Source: Sporothrix humicola
Lineage: Eukaryota; Ascomycota; Sordariomycetes; Ophiostomatales; Ophiostomataceae
Length of the DNA stretch: 64,000 nt
Assembly: GCA_021396245.1 (NCBI GenBank)
Contig: WNYE01000031.1
Coordinates: forward strand, 237,717 to 301,716
Reading direction: 5' to 3'
This document shows positions 1-8,674 of this stretch, one piece after another. The notes under the pieces were generated by a model. It had not been told where the DNA came from and ran no database searches. It worked only from the letters and a program-made list of their open reading frames with translations. The translations under genes were made by a program, and so were the position numbers. Numbering within the stretch: position 1 is the first letter of the stretch; every line of letters starts with the position of its first letter.

Positions 1-306
1 CGACATGGTCTGCAGCTCCTCGTCGGTCAGAAAGCCCTTCTTGTCCCATCCAGGCACTTTCTTTGTGAGCAACCGGCCCCAGACAACGGCCATCTGGTCG
101 GTCTCCGCTGCGAGCTGTGGACAGTTTGTCTCGAGCAGGTGCAGCTGGGCCGGGTTTTCGATGTGCATCAGGATCGGCTTGACGTCGGCAAAGGCCATTT
201 CGCCGACGTCTGTGATGGATGCAATGTTCCGGAGCGCGACAGCAAGGGCCATACGCTTGAGCGAGCGCGGCCCTCGCTCCTTGTCGGATGTCGGTATTTG
301 AGGCAT
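1..306 (-). CDS. ela1: Elongin-A (RNA polymerase II elongation factor SIII subunit A), 5' part, cut by window edge
   Basis: The first 102 codons of a minus-strand gene that leaves the window at position 1. The protein reads MPQIPTSDKERGPRSLKRMA at its start and continues with ALRNIASITDVGEM, FADVKPILMHIENPAQL and LETNCPQLAAETDQMA, the conserved pattern of the Elongin-A domain. In the family, Elongin-A binds Elongin B/C; in fungi Ela1 with Elc1 and a cullin promotes ubiquitylation of stalled RNA polymerase II. Residues 15-24 (SLKRMALAVA) fit the layout of an Elongin-C binding BC box, with Ala where Cys is usual. The start at 306-304 is the first ATG before the domain; the C-terminal part is not in the window. 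It is divergent from the THOC7 gene 850 bases away. Family assignment is firm; the symbol is by analogy with yeast. Confidence 0.85.
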   Translation of the reverse strand, partial: MPQIPTSDKERGPRSLKRMALAVALRNIASITDVGEMAFADVKPILMHIENPAQLHLLETNCPQLAAETDQMAVVWGRLLTKKVPGWDKKGFLTDEELQTMS

Positions 307-1154
307 CGTGGCGAGCAGATGCGCTGGATATAAAGGCAAGTGCGATGGCGATGACAGCAAAGCTGAGAATATGAGATGAGTGGAAAGATCGATGAGAGCC
401 GATGAGAGTCGAAGCTGTCGTCAAAGATGGACAAGCGAAGGAAACATCAAGAAATGGATTAGGGAAGGAAAGAAAAGTGAAGGGAAACCCAAGTGCAGGG
501 GGCTAAGCTGTCCTATATAGACAAAGCAGAAATTCCGTGCCGGTCATGTGCATCGGATGGTTGTCGTTATTGTCATTTTTGAGCTGCCCCTTTGTCCTGT
601 GTTAAAGTTACTGAAGCTGTGAGAGTTGTCGTGACGTCCGGATATGTACAAATACGTGGACCCTTAGCCTGGTCGTTCTTTCCCCAAGGCTGCGTCGCCC
701 AAGCACCCTGCGCGGTAAAGCCAGCACCACTAGCCCCACACTGACCAACCACAGTCCACCGCACCTTCCCATAGCGCCTGTTGCTGCCGCGTTTGGTTGG
801 TTCGTCGCATTTTGACGCCTTCCGCATTTATCTTTTGGCGTGCCATTCTTCTTTCAACGTCTCCTTTGACAACTATCAACACCGCCTCACAACACAATCA
901 CAACCCGTTGTGTCCATCCATATCCGGCCACAACGCATTTGTACATAACGCAACCGGACGACATCGAAGTCGGCTGTGCGAACTTCGAAGGAACCTGAAC
1001 AAAGCGGTCTTTGTTCAACCATTCTTATTCTGTTCGTTTGTTTCGACAGTCAATCGAACCAACAACCCTGACCTCTTTGACTATTTCGAACGACCCCTGA
1101 CGACTGCCACTCCCGATTTCTTTCCTTGCCTTACCCCAAAGACCTGTGTACACG
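307..1154. promoter_or_regulatory. Divergent intergenic region, Elongin-A / THOC7
   Basis: The 848 bases between two divergent genes must hold both promoters and both 5' leaders. The half next to THOC7 (about 780-1150) is rich in C and T on the plus strand, as fungal leaders often are. Short open frames here have no recognisable similarity. I see no RNA gene or repeat. Confidence 0.5.
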
Positions 1155-2375
1155 ATGTCATACCAACTCCTCGATCCTCGCGAGGAGGAGGAGCTCTTCA
1201 AGTCGAGACTGCTCAATGTCGAAGAGAAGCCGTTCAAGCGCATCACGAAGCGTCTGGCACTTTTGAATCGCGTCGTTGCCTCGGCTGGTGTCCAAGAACA
1301 GACTCCACCGCCGGAGACGGAAGGCGAAGAGTCGACACCGGCGGCAACCGACAATGAGACCCGCCGCAAAGAGACATTGGACGAGATTGCCAAGCTTCGC
1401 GAAGACATCACTCTTGACTTTGCCGCCTTTGACTCCAGCATCGCCCGTCTCCAGTTCTTGTCGGCCGCCAACGCCCGCGAACGCGCCCGCTATGCCGACC
1501 ACCGCGTCAAGATTGAGGACAAATGCAGCGAAGTGAGGGATGACGCCCTGGTCAAGCTGAGAAGCAAGCTCGAGTCTGCACGAGCAACGCTCGCCCAGCG
1601 CCAGGCGTTTGACGCGCTCGCCGACAAGATAACGTCGTCAAAGACGCTGTGGCCGCGGCCGGAACAGCAGGCCACCATTGACAAGCTCGAGGACGAGTGC
1701 CGGCAGCTGCAGCGGGAGAGCGAGGCGTATGCCGAGACGTGGAGCGAGCGGAAGCAGCAGTTTGCGCGCATTATGGACGAGAGCATGCGGCTGCGGCGGC
1801 AGATCCGCGACGAAAAGGAAGAGGTCGAGCGTCGCGAGGGCATGGACGAGGAGGAGGAGGCGGCGAATGCACAATCTGGAGCCGCAGCAGGAAGTGCGGC
1901 AAGAGGAACGACCCCAGCACCAGGAGCAACACCGGCTGCATCAGGAGCAACACCAGCAGAAGGTGCAGCGGCTACGGCTGGCAACAACACACCTGCATCG
2001 GGTGCTGGCGCAACTCTCAATGTCCCTGAAGCCAACACAAACGGCGCAACAAGCCCTCGTAGTCCCCGCAGTCCTGCTGCCGAGGCAAATGAGAACGGCC
2101 AAACTCTGCGTCCAGACTCGGCAGCAACGGCAGGAAGGACGAGCAGAAGTGTCAGCCGGGATGCAACGCCGCTTCCATCAGCATCAGCGGCTGCTACACC
2201 AGAGCCAGCAAATGCTCAGAACGAAGAGGGCGAGGGCGAGGGCGACGACGTCGATATGGTCGAAGTCGACGAACAGGAGCGTTTGGCGGCACAACAGCAA
2301 GAACAGGAAGGTGAAGAAACGCCATTGACGGCAGCAGCCACCCCAGCAAGCACAGAAAAGATGGACACAACATAG
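1155..2375 (+). CDS. THOC7: THO complex subunit 7 (THOC7/Mft1-like)
   Basis: A single-exon gene for about 406 residues starting at ATG 1155 (MSYQLLDPREE). An upstream GTG at 1146 is open in frame but is not a eukaryotic start. Residues about 10-230 are alpha-helical and charged, with the spaced pattern of THOC7: an N-terminal KSRLLNVEEKPFKRI segment, then a long coiled coil containing RQAFDALADKI and KLEDECRQLQRESEAYAETW followed by ERKQQFARIM. THOC7 is a coiled-coil subunit of the nuclear THO complex, which couples transcription elongation to mRNP assembly and export. The last third (about 235-406) is low-complexity Ala/Thr/Pro/Gly and acidic sequence; the metazoan protein is only about 200 residues, so this tail is a fungal extension. 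Good confidence from the conserved coiled-coil pattern. Confidence 0.8.
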   Translation: MSYQLLDPREEEELFKSRLLNVEEKPFKRITKRLALLNRVVASAGVQEQTPPPETEGEESTPAATDNETRRKETLDEIAKLREDITLDFAAFDSSIARLQFLSAANARERARYADHRVKIEDKCSEVRDDALVKLRSKLESARATLAQRQAFDALADKITSSKTLWPRPEQQATIDKLEDECRQLQRESEAYAETWSERKQQFARIMDESMRLRRQIRDEKEEVERREGMDEEEEAANAQSGAAAGSAARGTTPAPGATPAASGATPAEGAAATAGNNTPASGAGATLNVPEANTNGATSPRSPRSPAAEANENGQTLRPDSAATAGRTSRSVSRDATPLPSASAAATPEPANAQNEEGEGEGDDVDMVEVDEQERLAAQQQEQEGEETPLTAAATPASTEKMDTT

Positions 2376-2614
2376 GGTCGCCATTTGATGGGTTCAATAT
2401 GTATTATTACGTGCAATGGCTATATACCCATTGTACATTCACATTGCCTTGATCTAGCTGTTTTGTTTTTGCTATATTTGTTTTAGTTTGTGGCCTTCGT
2501 ACTTTTATAGAAATGGACTTAGCACGGCGTCCGGTGGATATAATTCAACTGTTTCTCAATCTTTTCCCTTTCCCCTCTTTCTCTTCTCATCGACGAATTC
2601 TGCTTGCGACTGTC

Positions 2615-3088
2615 CTAAATCTCCTTGGCCACGGCGGTCTGGCCTGTCCGCAGAACAGCCCGCGCCTTGTCAAGCTCGTCATCGGCGCCCGTCTGTTCAT
2701 CGGCCTCGCGGATGGCAATCTGTTCTTCGAGCTTGGAGACGGATTCGGCCGTGCGCTGTTTGAGGGGGGCAAAGACTGCTTTTGTCTCGTCGACAGCGCG
2801 GCTCTGGCAAGTGAACAAGGTTAGTCATGACGGCCAAACAACGATGAAAAGCATTGATTGAGAGCGGGACACCAGCTATGCCCGTAACGAGGACAGACAT
2901 ACCTCCTGCTTCAGGACAAACTCGGCATTGCCGTCGAGCTTGGACGGATCATCGGCGGCCGCAATTTCAGCGGCGAGCTGGCGCACGCGGTCCTCCTGCT
3001 TGGCGAGCTCGGCGCGGTAAAAGGATTCTTCCTTGACGAGGCGCTCGACGGCCTTGGTGGCGATGGCGAGGTCAGACGGGGGAGGCAT
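2615..3088 (-). CDS. TBCA: Tubulin-binding cofactor A (tubulin-specific chaperone A)
   Basis: Two exons on the minus strand, 3088-2903 and 2803-2615, with a 99-base intron (donor GTATGT, acceptor TTGCCAG). The product is 124 residues, close to the family's roughly 105-120. It begins MPPPSDLAIATKAVERLVKE and contains the family core VKRLVKE-like segment, FVLKQE joined across the intron to SRAVDETKAVFAPLKQR. Cofactor A (yeast Rbl2) is a three-helix cytosolic chaperone that holds beta-tubulin on the folding pathway to the alpha/beta dimer. The stop codon lies 239 bases beyond the THOC7 stop, so the two genes converge. The splice join restores the family motif precisely, which supports both exon ends. 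Confidence 0.88.
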
Positions 3089-4254
3089 TGTGTATGGTGT
3101 AATGAAGACGTTGATGATGTGGTTGAGAGAAGGACTTGCCCTTTCAATGGATGGACAGAGGTATCTTAAACTTATAGCGGGGTGCTGTCAAGGTAGAGAG
3201 AGCACTACGAAATAGGAAATAGGGGGGCCTAGTGGTAAAACGCGGCTGCCTATGACGCCAACCCGCATCACGTGGAAGGAACGACAACAAAGGGGATCAA
3301 TAATGTAGGAGACGCGACGAGGCAGCAGTTTAAAGGAAATTAAAAACAAGAGAAATAAATAAACAAATGATATGAAGGGAAACTGATTTTATGTGGAATT
3401 GCTAGCATCCATTGACGATACATTTGTGGCGGACAAGACATGCATGACCGCAAGGTTACATTTATAGTTTCTCAAGTCAATATTTATTCTCTATTTTCTT
3501 TCCAAGAAGATAATACAAGAAGCTGTAATCAAACACAAAGGCACAATCAGTCAAACAACGGACAGTAGTCACTAAAGATATCTGAGTAATATAAAAGAGA
3601 CCCAATATAATTTGATACAAGAGGCTGAGGCCAAAAGGACGGAGCAACAATCAGCCCCGTCGTCTTTTCTTCCTCCAGACATATCCAAACAGTAGACATA
3701 TCCTTCGAGTCTACCCTAAAAACAATGAACAACACAAAAAAAGGTCGAGAAAACATGAGATCTGGTATCAATCGGCCCCGTCTCCCTTTTTCTTTACGAG
3801 AAAAGAGAGAAATATAGACCCATGCCCAGGAACCGGGATAAAAAGGACGCACGCCAATAAACGCCCTATTCCGAAAGGGCGAAAGACAAAAGGGGATGGA
3901 GAATATGAAAAAAAAAAGGAGAAAGGAAGAATGAAACAATGCCCAAAAATACCCAAGAGACAAAAAATTATGAAAAAGAGACAATGAAAAGGGACAACAG
4001 AAAACCAAAAGAGAAAACACAAAAAATATACATGCCTGTCGTATCGCCGTGCACCCCCAAAACCGCCGTTTGTTTTATTCATCAACTCCTCCTCCTGCCG
4101 TGGATGAGTGTTTGTGAAGAGTAAGGGTGGGATATAATGCGAGTGTGAATGAGTAGGTGAGTAGGTGAAGAGGGTCGCGGTCATAAAGAGGTGAGAGAAC
4201 GATGATGAGGAGGAAATCTAGGACAAATAAGGAAAAGATAAACAATCAACACAC
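3089..4254. other. Intergenic region upstream of TBCA and downstream of RAD21
   Basis: About 1.17 kb holding the TBCA promoter and the RAD21 3' region, since both genes are on the minus strand. A CACGTG E-box lies at 3269-3274, some 180 bases upstream of the TBCA start. From about 3300 the plus strand is A-rich with purine runs. The open frames in it are low complexity and I do not call a gene. Confidence 0.4.
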
Positions 4255-6185
4255 TTATGCCGCCACTGCAACTGGTGCACTTGTCATGCTTGGTGTGTTG
4301 TTCTGCTCATCCTCGCCCTCGTTGCCGCTGGCGTCCCGCTCAGCCCATGCACCCCACAGGCCACGCTTGCTCTGCAGCTTAATGTTGCCGCCCAGCGTCT
4401 CGCTTGCCTGCTCAATCTTGATCGCGTCCTTGGTGGCCAGCACCAGGCACTCAAAGAACATGCGCGTAGCATCCGCCTTGGTGGCACGGCCCTCGGGCAG
4501 CACCTGCTGGAACACGGCCGACGACTTTTTCCGCTTGTCGGCATCGTCTGCTGCCTCCTTGCCGAAGATGTCGCGCAGGATGTGCACGGCGTGCTTGGTG
4601 CCCAGAGACACCGGCGGGCCTGATGCTGCCGCGCTGTGGTGGCTGACATCGGCATGGTTGTCGTCACCGCCGGCACCGGCGCCAAAGGTCATATCGTCGT
4701 CGTCGTCAAAGCCGGGGATCTCGAGCACGGTGCCGTCAGGTGCCACCGAGCCGCCAAAGTGGTCGGCACCACCGTCAAAGCCACCCAGGTGGTCGTCGTC
4801 GCCCAGATCGAGGCGCGGCGACTTGGAGTGGTTAGGGTCCTGGTCGCTGTCCATGTCGGCAATGCCGCTGTCGCGCTTCCGCTTCAGGTCGTTAACGGGG
4901 CCGTGAATGCCCTCATACGACAGAAGACCGCGCAGCTCTGGTGCCCACGTTGCGCTGCGGCCGCCCAGCATGATACTCGAGACAAAGCCATTGGTCTTGC
5001 GCATCTCCATGAGCGCCAGCACCTGCGGGTCGCGCGGCAGGAAAGCCTGCGGCTTCAGGATGCTCTCGCGGTTGTTCTGCTGCTCGCGGATGACGTTGGC
5101 AGCAAGCATCGTCTCGGCATCCGACTCCAGGACCTTGGTCTTCTTGATCCGCTGTGGCGCGCGGCGTGACACCTGGTTCGGGCCCAGATCGTCTCCGGCG
5201 TCATACATGTCGAGGCCGTTGTGACGCGAGTACTCGAGCTCGCCCTGGCGGACGTCGTCGTCGTCCACGTCCGAAAGCGGCGACTCGGAAATGCGCGCGC
5301 GCGACATGTCGACCATACCGCCGGGCATCATCGAGTTCTCGCCCAGGTTGAACTGCATGTCGTCGTCGTCCATGTTGATGTCGCCGTCATCGCCGGCAAT
5401 ACGCACGCCACCGGCAAAGGTGTCGTCAGCGCCGCCGTCCTTGCCGCCAGCAGGCTCCATATCCAGGTCGAACATATCGTCCTCAAAAGGTGCGGGGGGC
5501 GCGGCCTCACGACCGACTTCAATGTCGAGGCCGAAATCCAGGTCGAGCTCCAGGTCGTCGTCCTTGTTGGCAATGGCGAGAACGTCGTCGTCGTTAAAGT
5601 TGCCGCTCAGGAACTGGCTGTTGTTGTAGTCCTCTTGCAGGTTGATGTCGCGGGCATTACCACGGCCGCCAGCCTTGCGGTTGTTGCTGCTGGACGGCGT
5701 GGCGGTGACTTCGTCCAGTTGTGCGAGGAACAAATCCGGGTTCGGCCCGGGCAGCAGATCGAGGTTGTCGTACGGTGTTATACGGTCCGGCAGAAGAAGC
5801 GACTCGCGGTTCGAGCTTTGTTGGTTGGCAGGCAGATCGTTGTTCCCACTTGAACGGAAGGCCTGTGGATGTTAGTGAGGGGACTCGGCAGACAATGAAC
5901 GCGTCGACACTGAAAACTCACCATCTTAATCTTCATTAATGCTTCGTTGCAATCGTCGAGAAGGTAACGCGCCTTGCGGCTGTAAATACGAACGACACCA
6001 AGCAGCAGCTGGCCGCTCAAACGGAGGGCCATCGGTGCCTGGTTCGGCGTGATAATGGCCTCGACACTGTCCTGCAGGTTCGACTGCAGAATGTGCGTCT
6101 TGGAGAGCTTGCGCTCAATGTTGGCCGACAGCCAGACACGGGCCAAAGGCCCGGTCTTGGAGAGCAGAGTCTCCGAATAGAACAT
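4255..6185 (-). CDS. rad21: Cohesin alpha-kleisin subunit Rad21/Scc1
   Basis: Two exons, 6185-5922 and 5862-4255, separated by a 59-base intron (donor GTGAGT, acceptor CCACAG), giving 623 residues. The N terminus, MFYSETLLSKTGPLARVWLS followed by IERKLSKTHILQ and LGVVRIYSRKARYLLDDCNEAL, is the kleisin N-terminal domain that binds the Smc3 neck. The middle is acidic and low in order. The C terminus, with ATKDAIKIEQ and GNIKLQSKRGLWG, is the winged-helix domain that closes the ring on Smc1. Rad21 holds sister chromatids together until separase cuts it. Two candidate separase sites are seen: DIEVGR at residues 201-206 and ELEYSR at 296-301. MBF-type sites upstream suggest G1/S expression. Confidence 0.95.
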
Positions 6186-6260
6186 GGTCGCGGCGGGCCG
6201 TTAGACCAGAGACGGGGAGGGGAGGTGAGGTTGGCCGCGATGCTGTAGGAGACGCTCGCT

Positions 6261-6271
6261 CGCGTTACGCG
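6261..6271. promoter_or_regulatory. Head-to-head ACGCG (MCB-type) sites upstream of rad21
   Basis: The sequence CGCGTTACGCG is two ACGCG cores facing each other with one base between, 76-86 bases upstream of the rad21 start codon. ACGCG is the core of the MluI cell-cycle box bound by MBF in yeasts, where the cohesin gene is a known G1/S target. Function here is inference. Confidence 0.45.
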
Positions 6272-7023
6272 GTCAGGTCGCGATGTGATGCAATGGGAGG
6301 AGGTGGGATGGGATGCCTAATCGAAGACAACACGATGGGATGCTATGGGATTGGGATAGGGATAGGGATGTGGACGGTGATGATCAAGGACAGTCCCGTG
6401 CACAGTCCGTCTCGCGATGGGATGCAGAGCAGATGGACGCGACGTGTATCGGGGTGGAGGGAGAGGTGGCGTGGGTGGAGAGAGGGAGAGGGCAAGAGGT
6501 AGAAGGGTAAAAAAAGAAAGAAAAGTCAGGTAAACAACCCAGGCGCGTATGGCCTGTGTTATTTTTGTATTTTATTTTAGAGTGGACCGATCGCGTTGGA
6601 GTGCGAAGAAGGGGCCCAATCTGGACACTGTGTACGAGCGGTGTCGTCGATGTCGGTGTTGCGCGTGGCGATTGGCGAAGTCCAAAACGATGTCGTCGCG
6701 ACAAGATGCGATGAGGACAAAACGAAGGTGGAAGAGAAAAGTCACGATGACGAGGAGAGGTGGAAGGAGGAAGAGAGGAAAGGGGGAAGGTGCACACCGG
6801 TATGTCTCGTTGTGCCTTTTTTGCGCGCGGCGATGGGGAAAACGTTGGTGCAAAGGGTAAAATGTAGTGGAAGGGGAAAGAACAGCGCGAGGGGAGGGGG
6901 GTGGGTGGCTCCCTGTTAGTATTGGGAAGGAGCGCAGCGCTCAGCGCTCAGCGGGTGACCGACCCTCCTGGTTGTCCAGCCAGTCACAGTGCGGGCTAGG
7001 GCGTCTGCTGCGAAATTAATCGG

Positions 7024-7044
7024 GTGGCTGGGGATCCCAGCCAC
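7024..7044. promoter_or_regulatory. Inverted repeat of candidate calcineurin/Crz1 response elements
   Basis: GTGGCTGGG at 7024-7032 is followed after three bases by its exact reverse complement CCCAGCCAC at 7036-7044. Each arm matches the Aspergillus CrzA site as I recall it, G[T/G]GGC[T/A]G[T/G]G. The element lies in the shared upstream region of pmr1, a Ca2+ pump gene of a kind regulated by Crz1 in yeast, but 1.6 kb from its start codon. The match is seen; the function is inferred. Confidence 0.4.
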
Positions 7045-8674
7045 ATTCCGAAGTATCCATTCCAGGAAAAGTCACGTGTTTTGTCGAGGACGTGATGATT
7101 AAGCCACCCGCGTTGGGGCTAGCCAATTAAAGCCATGCGAAGTCTGTGAAGGAGATATTGCGCCGGTACGACACCATAAAGTCACTTCAATTAATTGACT
7201 ACCGTGTCGATATCTGTCCCGGGCAGAGGTTTGCTTGAAACGCGGAAAATGTTCTGTCAATATTGCATGCAGACTATATCTGAGCTCAAGAGCGTGTGAG
7301 AATATATTTGCAGCCCTTCATTATTCATTTTACGATACTGAGATACCTCCACCTCAAGTCTCGCGATTCACGCTGTAGTACTCCGTAATGAAGATGTCAA
7401 CGCCTGTCGCGTGCTGAATCCGCTATTTGATTCCCAGATTAGTGCCCCGTCAGCGCTGCTCCACTGAAGCCAACAGACACCAAACGGTGACTCTCTAAGA
7501 CGGCGCCCCTGCATGCACCCGCCTGTTTGGGAAAGAGCGGCTGCACAGTGTGCGTTTATGCGCAGGCAAGAGCCCAAGTACCTTCCGTAAGTCACGTCGC
7601 ATTGTCAAGTTCGAAGGTACTCCGTACTTGCAGTATTGGTTCCTGATTCTGCAAACGAGGGAGAAAACTGGGAAGGAACACTCGTCTGGTCCGCGCTTGC
7701 TTCCCAACAAGCAAGGGACGCAGTTAATCGACTCAATTTATTGATTGTACTTTGTAAGAAGCGGAAGGAGCGTTCTGCATTTGTTATCACCAGCGGCCAC
7801 TTCGATCCCCTTTTCGAGAAACTGTCCCAAAAACAGCTTCACTTTTCGTTTCTCCTCATCAATTCACCACGTCACGTCTGCCGCTTCGCGTCGCGCATCT
7901 GCATTAGCATCGAAGATTAGCTACCTTTCCTGGGGCACTCTGCGAAACCCTGTTCTTTTTGTTCCTTTTTTCTGCTTGTGTGGGCCCTCTCCATCCATTC
8001 CCCAATTAAGTCCACGTCAACGCAGTCTTTCAAGCATTTGCGACTTTCGTGTCTTTTTGGCGGCCCCCTTTCCCTGCCAGCAAGCCCCTTTTCCTGCTCC
8101 GCGCCTGCTATTCGCCGACCCAAAACTCCAGAGCTCGCTGGCCTCTTGGACTGTCGATCGCTCACCTGTGTTCTCCTTTCGTTCTTGTCTCTTTCGTCAC
8201 GTCTTCCTTCTGAGCCCTTTCTTTTCGAGCTCCTGTCAATCGTTCATTGTTTGTGTCGGTACGTCTCTCCCACATTGTTCTCGACCTTGAATTCGCCATC
8301 GACTATCCAACATCCATCGCGGCCTCGCCCGTTTCGCTACCGCTTGGCGCCCGTTTTCTACTTTACATTTTTGCCATTTGCCGTTTCGTTTCGCTCACTA
8401 ATTCTTTTCAGCCACTTTGTCGATTTTCTCGATTTTGGATTCAGCTCTATCTCGACCACACCACCTTCGATCCATCCTCTGACGTCTTCCCTCACTCCTT
8501 CCATCACACCATAGTCCAACGTCATTTTTGACACGGACGGATCCGCCGACGATAACGGATGACTTTGCGTTGTTGACCATCGTATTCTTTCGTCTCGTCT
8601 CAGCCGTCTGATACTCTCCTTTTCTCGTTTCGACCTCCTTTGTCTCCATCCCTTTCCACGCCCGGCAGCCCGTC

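Larger units (their letters stand above)
6186..8674. promoter_or_regulatory. Divergent intergenic region, rad21 / pmr1
   Basis: A 2.5 kb interval between two divergent genes. Near rad21 it has the ACGCG pair and a G-rich tract with four GGG runs at 6347-6367. At 7024-7044 is a perfect inverted repeat resembling paired calcineurin-response elements. A GTCACGTG box lies near 7072. The nonamer TACTCCGTA occurs at 7379 and 7618. From about 7900 to 8670 the plus strand is C/T-rich, the likely pmr1 promoter and leader. The open frames in this leader are low complexity and I do not call a gene. Confidence 0.45.

Noticed and set aside
1146..1154. Earlier start of THOC7 at GTG 1146
   Set aside because: Not an ATG; the first in-frame ATG at 1155 gives the conserved beginning.
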